Shown in pieces: positions 45,601 to 57,509 of a stretch of DNA of 64,000 nucleotides (its first letter is position 1; the number at the start of each line of letters is the position of its first letter). The position numbers were made by a program, and so were the translations under genes. The notes below the pieces were generated by a model. That model searched no databases and was not told the DNA's origin. It saw only the letters and a list, made by a program, of their open reading frames with translations. The DNA is taken from contig CAIIXF020000012.1 of NCBI GenBank assembly GCA_903813345.2, positions 35,260,528 through 35,324,527 on the forward strand, in the 5' to 3' direction. Source of the DNA: Owenia fusiformis. Its lineage: Eukaryota > Annelida > Polychaeta > Sabellida > Oweniidae.

Positions 45601-46535
45601 CCATGTTTTTCCAACACGGTTACAGTAAGAGAGTTGGCACAATGGGGATCTTTAGGGTACAATTTCTTCATAATTACCCTTCTTAATTCTAGATGCCATA
45701 TACCATATATTTTCTATTATACCATATACCATATTTTTTACACCTCTTATACCATATACGATAAATTTTGCCCCCTCTTATACAATATACAATAAATTTT
45801 CAGCCTCTTATACGATATACAATATCTCTATACACCCCCCCCTCTATAAGAACTTTCATCTCAGCTTTGAGCTACCATTTTAAGTTAGGAGGGTATATGG
45901 ACCCAACCAATACTTATTTGGTAAGGCAAACTTTAATTGGTTTAGGAAAACTTAACCCATCTTGTGATTCTCGCCTTCCGATCTCCTTATCAATTTTACA
46001 AAAGCTGATAAGCATCAACTCTTCAATGAATTTGTCCGACTTTCACCTGAAACTCTTCAATGCTATGTTTACTACTGCTTTTTTCGGTCTTTTGAGGGTT
46101 AGTGAAATCACTTGGGCTTATAAATCAAATCATGCAATATCCATACAAAATGTTTCTAGATCTCAAAATACATATCATGTCATACTCGACTCTTTCAAAC
46201 ATGCGAAGCCTAACAAAATTCACAAAATAGCTTTAAACCCGCAACAATCCGATGTATGTCCAGTTCAACACTTAGAATCTTATCTAAAGGTCCGACAAGG
46301 TATGGGTCACAATCAACTCTTTTTACTTGAGAATGGATCTCCAGTGAAAAGGTCACATTTTACTGACCACCTCAACTTCGTGCTACGTGCTGGTAATTTT
46401 GATCCCACTCGATTCAAAAGTCATAGTTTCCGTATAGGGGGCGCCACATACGCGGCAGCAAGGGGATTATCAGACTCACAAATAAGGGATTTAGGGAGGT
46501 GGAAGTCGGACACTTTCAAACTGTATATACGCTAA
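42546..46535 (+). pseudogene. Tyrosine recombinase of the retrotransposon, split by an insertion
   Basis: The N-terminal part (about 42546-42783) reads APSTKQTCARVLELWNTF and DPTTVALFCQYLAKSY. It stops at a DNA element and resumes in the same frame at 45843. The C-terminal part has the catalytic arginine in FGLLRVSEI, H-x-x-R in SHSFRIGGAT, the GRW and the probable nucleophile in FKLYIR next to the TAA at 46533. All core residues are present, so only the insertion breaks it. The frame begins inside the RT frame, overlapping by at least 60 bases, as is common in this class. It would have integrated a circular DNA intermediate. Confidence 0.85.
42784..45842. mobile_element. 3.06-kb DNA element with G18...C8 ends inside the recombinase
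   Basis: The inserted block runs from 18 Gs followed by TGTATAGAG to CTCTATACA followed by 8 Cs, so its ends are inverted. It is flanked by TCTATA (42778-42783 and 45843-45848). Subterminal TATACCATATACAATATTTT repeats occur at both ends in direct orientation. No transposase is recognisable. Two internal foldbacks are visible: 43950-44085 with 44455-44590, and 44790-44930 with 45320-45460. Confidence 0.75.
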
Positions 46536-46995
46536 TAACTAGGTTACACTTTCAAGCAATATTAGATGTAAGCCAGACAGCTCATTTTATGCTGAGGCAC
46601 CAATCATTGTGATAGTATATTTTATTATCAAACTTCATATATATTGTTAGCTCAGAGACTGTTATACAACAGGACTTTTTATACGTAGTGGGGTTTATTT
46701 TGTATTTGAACCACAACTGGTCACTCTATTCTTTATATAATAAGGATAGTCAAGTATTACTATACTTAGTCATTTCATCAGTCTCAAGAAAATGTTTATG
46801 TCAATTTATAAAGTCTTCTGAAAATTAAGATATTTACATGGGATTGACTTGTTGTAGTTGTTATTCTTTACGTACTAATACATTTTAGAAACTCAAATTT
46901 TCTTGATTTATTTGTTTTACACTATACTAAGTTGGTGGGGCCACAAAGTAACTGGCGGGTTGGAAAATTGGGATAAGTACAGTTCTTTGTTGTGG

Positions 46996-47160
46996 CGGGT
47001 ATTCAGACCCCACCTTTAACCGATTCAGGATATTAGCTGTAATTTTAGGTTTAACACCAGGTAAGGGTGTTTTCACGCTTGAGAGGCTCCCAAGGCTCGC
47101 ACACGTGTTTAGTACCAAAGCTTAATGCCTGTATTTCGGTTAAATAGAATAACTTAGTTA
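46996..47160 (+). repeat. Retrotransposon terminal repeat B1
   Basis: Nearly identical to 47573-47748, starting GGCGGGTATTCAGACCCCAC and containing GAGGCTCCCAAGGCTCGCAC. One difference is AGTACC against AGTATC. It forms a split direct repeat with B2. Confidence 0.85.
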
Positions 47161-47572
47161 GTGCATAAAACCACAATTATGAGCAAAATAATTGTATTTA
47201 TGAACAGCTAAGGGAGTCTCTCTTGTGTGTGTTTCTGGGGAGTTACCTCTTGTGCTTCCACCTTGTTCAGCTTTCCCAAGTTAGGATGACATCATTCTCC
47301 TCCAATAAGATTACGAGGTGTTGCATACGTAGAAAGTCACGTGACCAGCTTCAGCCAATCACAGATAGCGTCACCTCAGATTTTCCGCCATTCTTCTGCT
47401 TGATCCTGACTGATTTATTAGAAGCAAGTTTTCCATTATTTTCATCGCTTTTCAGCATAAATTTAGAGGTAAGAGTGATTTTATTTTCCCTCCTCCTCCC
47501 CTGTTCTTCCTCCCTCTTTTTACCTTTTTTCAGGTCTCAGGTACCCAGACGGGCACCTTTAGTTATCGCAGG

Positions 47573-47748
47573 TGGGGCGGGTATTCAGACCCCACCTTTA
47601 ACCGATTCAGGATATTAGCTGTAATTTTAGGTTTAACACCAGGTAAGGGTGTTTTCACGCTTGAGAGGCTCCCAAGGCTCGCACACGTGTTTAGTATCAA
47701 AGCTTAATGCCTGTATTTCGGTTAAATAGAATAACTTAGTTAGTGCAT
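47573..47748 (+). repeat. Retrotransposon terminal repeat B2
   Basis: Second copy of the 46996-47160 repeat, ending TTAGTTAGTGCAT just before A10TAC. The 410-bp segment between the copies (A2, 47161-47572) is pyrimidine-rich and non-coding. Its A1 counterpart is not found left of the gag frame. Confidence 0.85.
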
Positions 47749-47760
47749 AAAAAAAAAATA

Positions 47761-47830
47761 CACTAGAGAAATGGCTGCCTGTATAGAAATTTCTATAGCA
47801 TACCCGATACCTGTCCCTAGAATTTCATCT
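47761..47830. repeat. Palindromic TATAGAAATTTCTATA array, right remainder
   Basis: AATGGCTGCCTGTATAGAAA, TTTCTATAGCATACCCGATA and CCTGTCC continue the array of 39430-40045, so the retrotransposon landed inside it. Confidence 0.8.
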
Positions 47831-48380
47831 AGGAAGATCTATACAGGTAATGCGTGTAACTAAAACATACATTCTCAAAGGAGCTAATTTTACATAGCTC
47901 ATAGAACATTCCAAGTATATGATGAACCTGTCAATGAACAGTTTCTGCACATCAAAATCCTACGTTTGAACATGCTCAACATGATACACACTTTTGCTTT
48001 GTTCTCAATTGTTTTGTTGGTGATTTTCTGTCAAACCTCAAAAAAATAGATCGATTTTATCCTGTGAAGTTCCAGTTGTCTCTGATTAATAGTCACTGAA
48101 ATATCTTAATTTATGATAAGCTGAATTCATGGCATTTGTGTATCCTCCCTCTTTAACTTAGAAAGAGCATAACTCCAGTGAAAGACAAACGTTTAAACTG
48201 CCTTTTGTTTTATTTGTAAGATAATGAGATTGTTGCTTCTGCAAATATATCACTTTAACACCAAAATCCCTTCTGGAAAATTAAAATTCATGATTCATTG
48301 CACATTTAATGTATGAACAATTTTTACTTTCAAATTGTTCGCTTTTAACAAAATATGTCCAATGAAAAGTAACTATGCTA
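47831..48380. other. No gene seen (likely 3' flank of the minus-strand gene)
   Basis: AT-rich unique sequence. It may contain the 3' UTR of the coiled-coil gene, whose stop is at 48381. No decisive polyadenylation signal was chosen. Confidence 0.4.
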
Positions 48381-51300
48381 CTAAAGTTGACAAACCAAAG
48401 AAGATAAATAAGATAAAAACTGAGGGAAAGTGAAATGAGGGAAAGTGAATACAATTGTCGTAGTAACAGACTTAACGTATTTATTGTCTATGATTCGATA
48501 CATATTAGGCGACACATCGCCCACGTCTGCCTTGTCAAAATCATTGACCTTCAGCATCGGTGGCGTCAATTTTCCAACGTTGTTAATGTCTGCTTTTGCT
48601 GCAATTCTGCGAGTGCAATATGTGATCTTGTCTCCTTTTAACACAGCAAAGTAGATATCTCTCTCATATCTAATGCATATGACCTGGAACGAGGACGATC
48701 ATATAACATGGACGCACTCGAGTCGTCAAAACTAACATTAAGGTTATACATAAATTACATACATGAAACGCAAAATAAACTTATAATCTTGTGTTAAATG
48801 TGGAATTGGTTATAGCACCTTTTTGAGAATTTAACTTGTATGTGGTTACACCTGATTTACCTTTGGTTGTATCTCCCCAGAAGATGTGCTGGTCGCTCGC
48901 TTCTCTAAAATACATTGTGTACTGGTATAACACATGTTCATGCAACGATTTCTCATGATCTAATGTGTATATACAATATTTTTCTCTTTAACACGACTAC
49001 TACTGTGTTCATTTATATGTTTATTTTGGAGAATATAATCACAATATACTTTTGCTTCACCGTTAAGCTTAGATAACTTAATCTATCGAAACAACATACA
49101 TAAACTGTATTGTTTTCATTCTGCTTTAGATTATACCCTGATATATGTTTATATAAAAAAGGTGGTAATTTTGATCTCGTTTGACCAGTTGCATATGATC
49201 CGTCCTAAGGCATCAGTATAATTAATACGAACCACATTTTCAAACTGGTTTGTGCTTTCTCAGTAAATTACCTGTTTTGAAGCCTTTCTTTTGAGAAATG
49301 GACGACTACTTACTTGAACTGCAATCTTTAGATATTTCTTGTACTGACTTCCTTTTGGAATCTGCAAATAAATTGTTGACAATTTTAGTACACATATAAA
49401 GAACAAATTGGTCAATATCATTTATATCCATGATTGGACATATCCATGAGTGGATACTGATATCTTCAGGAGTGAGCGCAGCGAATATAATCAGTGAAGA
49501 TATCGATATCCCTGAGTGGATATAATTGATATTTTTGAAAAACCACAGGATTGTTCGTTTATTCAATGGGAAATCGTAACCCAGCGACAAAATCTAAACC
49601 ATCGAATATCACTTTTGAAACGATCGAATATTACGTTTAAAACCATCGAATATCAATTTTCGAGAAGTGATATTCGATGTTTTTTGGATTTTTGCTAAAA
49701 TATGATATCTTGATCCACATATCAAATATATCTTCACCTGATATTCGATCTTTATCCTTGTAACCATGGGATAAAAAAATATTATCTGGCCAATGTAAGA
49801 AAATATATTTCACTTTTTATGATTTTATAACATGTTGTCTATGAAGGTTGTGTAACAGTGTAGTTTTGTATTGGAGCAGATCTTAACAGTTAAAATGTAG
49901 GAGGTTGGACTTCACTTTATTTAGATACTTACCCCGTTTATCTAATGGTGGTATATTTTCATCCTCTTGGCCCAAGTTAGCTGAAAGGTAATCGATCTTT
50001 ATTCTTATATAATATATACGAGGGTCGTTCAATAAATACCAAAACAAATGCTCTAATGTATTAACACTGCTTTATATCATTACTTGGTTTCTGATGATTC
50101 TGAAGTTACAGTACATTTAATATATATGTACAGGTGTACCCCCGAGGTGTACCTGAAGCAGTTTTTTTAAATTTCAAATGTCGCTTAAAATAGGTAGAGA
50201 TTAAAATATTGGATTCTTGTAAAAGATGGATTGGATCAGACTAGTTTGACAAAAAACTTGCACAGTTTTGGAAACTATAGTAAGATTGTTACCTAAAGGT
50301 ATTTCCACAGATAGCGTGTCATCATCCTCTAGAGTGGAAGTGAAAGTAAACGTATCTGCATTTGGAGTGATAGTATTTTCTCTCATCTGGAAGTTATAAA
50401 AATGATCCATGTATATTATAGGTGCGGAAAATGTATGCAGTAAATATACAATTCTCTTCAACAATTTGAAAACCCTAGCTCCCAATCTGACTATTTGTAA
50501 AGCCTCCTAATAATTGAATCAGTATTTACATTCCCTGCAATGGAAAGGATTTTATTAGCAATAGCCACTGGCGGATCCAGAAGCTAACAAAGGAAGGGGG
50601 AGCAAATGCAAAATGAGATAATAAATCCGCTCTTCTTGGGTCCATCCAAGTAGGGGGCTAGATCCATCAGTGATGGCTGACCGCTTTTCGATTAAAATGA
50701 AAGCCAATGGTGATCCAAGGATTACCTGTCGCAGCTTGTGTTCTAATGAGGCCACCGTTTGTGAATAACTCGTTCCTTTCTTCTCAATACACTCACGTGC
50801 GTCTTTCAATTTTCTACGCAATTCTACTTCCACTGCAATATGCTGACTTTTGATTTCATCAACGTTCTGCAAATAATGATACGATCATTTTCATTTACAT
50901 AAACAAAGGACAAAACAGGATGCGTTGATAACTTATGTGGAATAGCATATACTTATTGAAATCATATTCACCGTACACTTTTAAACCCATTCAGCTTGAT
51001 ATCATACTAATTGATGACAAGACATTTCAGTAATATTAATGTTTTATTGTTCCTATAGATAGAACATACCCTTTCGTGTTTTCTTTTGACTTTGGTCAAC
51101 TTCAATTCGAGATCACTGGCTATATTTTCCGCAGTACGCGCCCTCTCCAATGCTTCATCTAACTGTCTCTCTAACTGAAAATCAGATAAATGATATGCTG
51201 TTAAAAATAGTGTCGTTAAAGGTAAACTGTCCAGAAAAATTAAGTTGAACCATGTTTTCTCACCGTTTTTGTGCTACTAATAGTAGACATGGAATTAAGG

Positions 51301-52591
51301 TTAGTAAAGTGATAAAATTTCGAGACTTAAAATGTTGACAATAACTACATGAAGGATGTTGATGTATTTTGTCAAATGTACATGTTATACGTTTTTCTCT
51401 TATTTATCTTCAAAAATATGTAAAGCTTACCTTTTTGACGGTAGATATTTTTTTCTTTAGTTCAGACTGGAGGGCATGAACCAATGTATCTTTCGAATTT
51501 GTTTTCGTTCCAGTTGATTGTTGTGCGTTGTCACTCTAAAATAAATATATTTTAAGTCCTAATGTTGCAAAGCGTATATTGAGCAATGCAAATCTACCCA
51601 TTTAAAAAAATGCCGTTAACTGACCCACAAGTACCATTCCATAGTCGTGTGTTTGTTTACATGTATAATTTATTTAAATCTTATATCTTAAATAAATTTA
51701 GGTAATATTGCACTCACGAGTGAATATATTATATACTCACGAGAGTATAACGATATACAGAATCAACCATTACATGATCTTATTATCGCACCCTAATCTT
51801 TAATCAATAAAAGGTTAATCTAAATTCAGCAGTTGTATATCGAGTCGAAGAGTTGTATACGTTGCCCAGGAGTTGTATACGCTATCCAGAAGTTGCATTT
51901 CGTACTCAAGAGTTGTATACGATGAGTGTTTGTTTTATAGTGCAGTTATACAATGCTATTATACAATCATAAAGCACTTAGGGTGGGATAATAAACGATA
52001 TATAAACATACCGTATATATAGTATATATATATACACATTTCAGAAGTTGAAGTTGATAATTGTGTCCGTTATCAAGTTAGCACTCTCGATCATGTTCAT
52101 ATCTACAAATGCACGTGTAATGAATGGGACAAATCGAACCGGTCATGATGGAATTGTCTTTACGTTAATATACAAATATTTCATAATATTGAGGTGAATA
52201 CCATATTTCAATGCTTCTAGCTAGGTGTATTCCCAGAAGCCCGAATTATTGAAAGCGCAACAGGTATTCACCTTAAATTGTCTGAAATATTTGTTTTATT
52301 ATTCACTGTTATAATCACCACACTCTACTACTATTGGGCATGTCTTATTTATAAGAACACAAAAGATTGGACTTTTTGTGTCATACACCTTTTTCTGACG
52401 TCACAGGCATAGACGTTGAATGTGTTTTCTTATTTTATGTCACGTGTTATATGTAGACCAATAGGAGAGTGGGAAATATGACAGCGGAATAACAATTGCA
52501 AATGTTTACCGTATGATTCACGCTATCAATGCATCCGTCACTATCCTCCACATCTGCCTTATTTGTATTCTGTGCTCTTGAAGAATTAGAT
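48381..52591 (-). CDS. Coiled-coil protein gene, nine exons (5' end not certain)
   Basis: Exons from 5' to 3' on the - strand are 52591-52510, 51535-51431, 51174-51070, 50866-50726, 50386-50293, 49980-49933, 49361-49314, 48904-48861 and 48683-48381. All have AG acceptors and GT donors, and all phases agree (2-0, 0-0, 0-0, 0-0, 0-1, 1-1, 1-1, 1-0, 0-stop). The second to fourth exons encode a heptad-rich coiled coil (LVHALQSELKKKISTVKK; LERQLDEALERARTAENIAS; VEVELRRKLKDARECIEK). The exon at 50386 is acidic and Thr/Ser-rich, and the two 48-base exons and the 48904 exon encode polar linkers. The last exon (VICIRYERDIYFAVLKGDKI) is a 100-residue tail of unknown type. I do not recognise the family. 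An intracellular scaffold or regulatory protein is a guess. Confidence 0.7.
50017..50180 (+). mobile_element. mariner-like terminal fragment
   Basis: TACGAGGGTCGTTCAATAAA resembles the outer terminal sequence of mariner-type elements (YACGAGGGTNGTTCAAAAAG). No inverted partner and no transposase follow, so this is at most a one-ended fragment in an intron of the coiled-coil gene. Confidence 0.4.
50565..50676. mobile_element. hAT-like MITE in intron
   Basis: The left end CCACTGGCGGATCCAG and right end CTAGATCCATCAGTGATGG are imperfectly inverted over about 110 bp with a GGGGG-rich subterminal part, a common hAT-type MITE appearance. No perfect 8-bp duplication was found. Confidence 0.4.
51695..52040. 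repeat. Short palindromes and AGTTGTATACG minisatellite in intron
   Basis: CACTCACGAGTGAATATATT is part of a palindrome near 51712-51745. From about 51828 to 51922, four units of roughly 25-28 bp repeat AGTTGTATACG. A TA-rich microsatellite lies at about 52008-52040. Confidence 0.5.
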
Positions 52592-52804
52592 CTGAAATAA
52601 ATGAATATATACAGTGCAAAACAACTGAAAACAATCAGTGGAGACGATTAGGTCGTTTAACGTTTCTAACGACAATTGACGTCATTTGCGTCAATTGCCA
52701 GGTATCGCGTTAATTGACGTACTTCAAATTCAAATTGATTTAGACGTTATTTTCGTTGCATTTCATTTCAGAAAAATACTTTTTGGTGATATTTATACAT
52801 ACAG

Positions 52805-53050
52805 ATAAGCTTAAAGGAGCAGGTAAGATATGGCAAGCCATTTTCAAAGGGCTATATCTTTAATTCTAAGAATACTTTAACCACAAAAACAAATGGTTCT
52901 GTTAGATCCATGTCTTGTCTTCAATAAATGACAGTAGGATAATAATCAAGTTGAATGGATTATCTCTTAAGCTGTTCCTAATCCAACCATCTTTACCAAT
53001 TTTCCCTAATTCAGACGCAATTTTCACCAAAAATGCAGCATTTTATTTCA
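52805..53050. repeat. Left arm of nested inverted repeat
   Basis: Matches the reverse complement of 57050-57285: TATGGCAAGCCATTTTCAAA, GGCTATATCTTTAATTC, CTTAAGCTGTTCCTAATCCA and GCAATTTTCACCAAAA. Identity is about 80-85% by eye. A 4-kb spacer separates the arms. Confidence 0.75.
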
Positions 53051-56000
53051 GCTTTTATGGCAAAATTACAATTTATTGTAAGGAATGATCTACCTCTAGA
53101 AAGGAAAACTTGATTACTTTGGGATTAGGATAATCCAAAAACAATAACTTTTTTAGGCCGAATTTTTTACCTAAAAGTAGCAATTTTTTAATGAGATTAA
53201 TGCACGAAAACATTGAGCTATGTCACATGATTGATTTCCAAAAAGAAAAAAATGATCTAAATGAGATAAGCATTATCTGATAATCCATTTGTCATTTTTA
53301 CCTCATAGGCCATGACCTTAGTGTGAAGTGTATGAAAAGATGTCACTTAGAGCGACATTTAGATGTACCCTATTTTATGCAATCATGTTTATAGATAGAG
53401 TTATATATGTTCCATAGATGGCATGATATATTCTACATGGGTGAGTGCTTGATACTCTGTGTATTCATTGTTGCATAATTGCGTATTATAGAAATGAGCA
53501 TGGATATGTCAACATGACTGGGTCGTGTAAAGTATGTACAGTAAAACATAAATATGTTTAACACCTAGTAAAACACATAAGAGGAAATACTTGTTTATAT
53601 ATTTGAATTGTATAGTGTAAATGAATATTTGAAATATTACACATTTGCGATGTTTCAACAAACATGATTCAATACCATCTTGTTTGAATTAACTCTTCCC
53701 ATGTGTATCTTTCTTTATCATCAACCATATTGGGGGTTTCGAAAGTGCCTTATGTTAAGGAGTTTGCTGTAAATGATCTTTCGGATAGTGTTATATGTAG
53801 TAGGTATTGATACAGGTACCACTGTATACAGAGTACATGCAAATAATAATTTTCTCCAATGGTTTGGCCAAACATTTGTTGCATTTTTTGTTCATTTCAA
53901 ATTTTATTGGATTGTTTTTGCTGATTGGAATTTTTATGGAATAAACAGTTTAATGCGTTGGGTTTTACCCTTTGACAATATGTATATGGCCTTGTGTAAT
54001 TATGGCCGTGTGTAATTATGATATTGTCACATACTCGATCACTCTATATTCTCAGTCAATACTTCGGGCTTTGTATGAAAAACCTTATACCTTGTACCCA
54101 CGTGCCGGCGTACTTGGGGCATGATACATTCTTTGAAGAGTTCAATTCTAACGTTTCAGATTATTCTGATCATATGAATTGTAGGTGCATTAATGCACTT
54201 GTAGACCTACGTGTATGTCTTATAGATCCAACATTTTTCTAGTCATAAATAAGGCCAGAATTGCAAAATTGTTTACCTTTGCTATTTTGATAAAAATTGC
54301 CTAATTGAAATGCTCGTTCACTATAGAACCAATCTACACTAAAACGTGAATTTACGATTCCTGAGACTACAATTATCTTTAATCATGCTGTGATTAAATA
54401 AAATGATACCCTGACATATTTAAAACTTATTTTGAATGGATGTTTCTCTATTGAAAAGTCCTTTGAATGGCGCTATTTTGACAATCAATGAAAAAATGGC
54501 TTTATTTTATGACTCTGTATCTATCTATCTTTCACTAGACGAAGTTCACATCTATGGATACTATGAATGTATTTATACCTCAGATAGCATTAAAATTGAA
54601 TAATCTTTTAAAACTTTAAAAATTGAACCCTTCAAAAACTGCATCACCACCCACGTACATGGGTATGCGGTACGAAGCCAATACTTCGTAAAGAAATCAT
54701 GAAATAACAACATGTAGAACAAGGCATTGCCATTACAAAATGTCATCACCGTGTAGTTCAAGTCAAATCTTGAAAAGAAAATGATTATATGAAGCAAGTT
54801 GAAAAATGCCTTTTTGAACTTTTTGAACTGGAGAGTTCAAATGTCAATTCAAAAGTCAGATTTGACTTCTGAGAACTTGTAGGTGATTTTGAAAATTCGG
54901 TCAATTCGAAGCAAGTTGAAAAATACCTTTTAGACCCTCTTTACTTTGAGAAGGTCATTGAAGGTCAATTGTAAAATTAAAAGTCAGATTTGAATTTTTG
55001 AAAAATTGGTCAATTTAAGACCGTTTCCACCTTAAAGAATATGAATGTACAGTAGTAAGAAAGAGGAGTGCATTCTTGTTGTATTGTTTTTGCAGAATGG
55101 ACACTGCAGCTATCTAAAACCAGTGTGGCACAAAATATGATTGACAGTGTTTGGCTCAATATTTACACCTTGACTGTCACATGCAGTGCACCGAAGCTGT
55201 TCTTATTAAACCATTTTCAATCACTCAATAGTTGAATTGTAAACACAAAATAAATACAATTTTCAATGTACCTTGCCTGATACATGCAGTGCATTGAAGC
55301 TGAACCAATCAAACCAACCCACTTCTCTACACATTTACCACATAGTTAATACAAAAGAAGTTTTCTAAACTTGGATCATGGGTCAATTACCCTTCATAAG
55401 AATCAGTGTGGAGTTAAAGTTAGATAAACTATTCGAACTGGGTCATATGAGAACTAATAGCCTCAGGCCAAGCCCCTCTGCTATTATTTCTCATAAAATC
55501 CAGTACTCATAGTTTATCCGTAACTGAATGAACGATTGGAGGATTCAGTGACCTTCTATAAAATTACAAACTGAACATGTTGTTATACCTTAGATGACTA
55601 CCTGGTTGTTATTCACTAAAGGGGGTCTCATTATAGGTTGGCACATAAAAATACCTTTGGGTTCAATGACTGCCACTTGGTTCGGGGTTGTTGCTTTTAG
55701 GGGCTGTAATTAGAAATAGAGGTTTTGGTTTTAATAAGGGATCCCAAACTTATCTTTAGGCCATAGGTCTATGTAAAAGTAGTAAAGAGTAAACTTATGC
55801 CTTCCTTCCTACTACTTTTCCCTAGGCCTATGCTGTAGGTCAATCGACGGAATTATGATTACGCTTAGGGGTGCTGTGATTCCAAAAATCAATAAATGCT
55901 GCATCTAATATAACACCATTCTTGAGTCGATTTGACCTAGGATGAAGAAACTACATAGGTGACCACGGGCTTTGAAACCCCCTTACAAGTAGTAATAGCG

Positions 56001-57049
56001 AATTCAACTAACAATTCTGCCAGATCAACCTACTATTTTATGGCTCATTAAACATAATTAGTACCTGCCACTATTTCATTCATATTTAAATGAATTTGCC
56101 ATCAAAAGTAGGTTAAATCATCGCCTTTTACCCAACATATGACATCATAATTACTATCAAAGTGCAGTCTAATACCGAGTGAGCCAAAAATGTAGCCCAA
56201 ACTAATTCCGCATCCGTTAAAATGTTATTTCGCATAATAAAACCTTGTTTAATGTTCTTTCATTTTACTAAGTTTAATTGGCCCTGCCCCAATAGTCGGG
56301 ATTTTATGGCTATAAAACGAAACATGGTCCAAAATGCCAGCCTCATCTCATGACTACTGGCTATCTCTGAGATAATGTCAACCCCTACAACAAGTAGGAG
56401 AACAATTTCTGTGACCATGAACTTACAACCTCAACCGACCAGTGCAGGTCTGCCTGAAGGGACGAGGCTGAAATTTGTAGAATGGCCATAGAATTGTGAC
56501 CTTGAGGAATGGACCCATGAAACATGGTAAAATGCAAAAAGATTTTACATGGTAAAATTAACTAAATATGATTTCAACTCATACTGGATGAATGAGTTAA
56601 TAACATTTCTTTGGATGACATTTTTGCCTCACCCTGTAATTCATTTTATTTTCACACTTCAGCCTGCCCTAATATAACAAAGAATCTAGGTTGAATAGCC
56701 AAAACCAGGCACATGTAATTACAAAGAACTATTCAGTATATAAATAGCTATACGTGAATGACACAACTGTTTTATACACAAACAATACAAGGTTAAATAC
56801 AGGATTATAATCCATAACGCTGAGTAAGTCACTATCTGAGTGTTGTAACAAACAAATTATTTATGGCACTTAGCTGCCCTCTATTTTGTAATTGTATAAT
56901 ATTAGTATGAAGCACTCTAAAATATCAGAAAAATACGAAAAAATCACGAAAAAATATCAAAAAGTAGGTTTACAATTAACTTTTCCCCTTTACAGTTTAA
57001 ATCATGTCTTAAAGTTCAATACAACTTTGCACTAAAAATTATTAAAAAG
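53051..57049. other. Spacer of nested inverted repeat, no gene recognised
   Basis: About 4 kb with no recognised transposase or conserved gene. Frames at 53773-54015 and 54018-54242 (+) show no known domain. At 54800-55020 is a reverse-oriented fragment of the satellite found at 37534-38962 (AAGTCAGATTTGACTTCTGA, AAGCAAGTTGAAAAATACCT). The rest looks unique and AT-rich. Confidence 0.45.
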
Positions 57050-57285
57050 GCCTGCACTTTTGGTGAAAATTGCATCTGAATTAGGGAAAATTGGTGAGGA
57101 TGAGTGGATTAGGGACAGCTTAAGAGATAATTCAATCAACTTGATTATCATCTTTATGTCATTTATTGAAGATGAGACATGGATCTAACAGAACCATTTG
57201 ATTTTGTGGTTAACTTATTCTTCGAACTAAAGATATAGCCCTTTGAAAATGGCTTGCCATACCTTACCTGCTCTTTTTTATTTAT
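57050..57285. repeat. Right arm of nested inverted repeat
   Basis: Reverse-complement partner of 52805-53050. It contains GGTGAAAATTGCATCTGAAT and GGCTTGCCATACCTTACCTG. Confidence 0.75.
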
Positions 57286-57417
57286 TTAGCATACAGAAGA
57301 ACATGGCTTCACTTCTTTCTGTTTCAACCAGGCTTTTCGAAGCAGAAACGCTATAGTATAATCATTTGAACAACTGACGATCAAATATCAGGATGGCTTA
57401 TTTTGCGGTAAACACAC

Positions 57418-57509
57418 GCAAGAGAGGCATCTGGGACATGTTTATTACAATTTGGGCAAGATGTTTTTACTTTTATTCGAAGCATTGGATAGATATCTTC
57501 AACTTCCAT
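57418..57509 (-). CDS. Candidate first exon of the coiled-coil gene (zinc-ribbon-like)
   Basis: On the - strand an open frame reads MEVEDIYPMLRIKVKTS, then CPNCNKHVPDASLA, ending at TTGC|GTGTGT in phase 2, the phase needed by the 52591 exon. C-x-x-C followed by V-P-D-A resembles half of a zinc-ribbon module. An upstream in-frame Met exists at 57591. Against this, the donor is not ideal, the intron would be 4.8 kb, and the exon lies inside the 52638-58738 element. It may be coincidental. Confidence 0.3.

Larger units (their letters stand above)
40059..47748 (+). mobile_element. DIRS/Ngaro-type tyrosine-recombinase retrotransposon, 5'-truncated
   Basis: The order is gag-like frame, reverse transcriptase-RNase H, tyrosine recombinase, then direct repeats at 46996-47160 and 47573-47748 separated by about 410 bp. 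This B1-A2-B2 layout is the split-direct-repeat end of Ngaro/PAT-like elements. No methyltransferase domain is present, unlike DIRS1. The matching A1 repeat is missing on the left, where the gag frame is already open at 40059, so the 5' end is lost. Both borders show AAAAAAAAAATAC (40046-40058 and 47749-47761). A 3.06-kb DNA element splits the recombinase. Confidence 0.85.

Noticed and set aside
40059-47748. Classification as a DIRS1-type element
   Set aside because: No methyltransferase domain is seen, and the right end has split direct repeats rather than inverted repeats with a circular-junction match, which fits Ngaro/PAT-like elements better.
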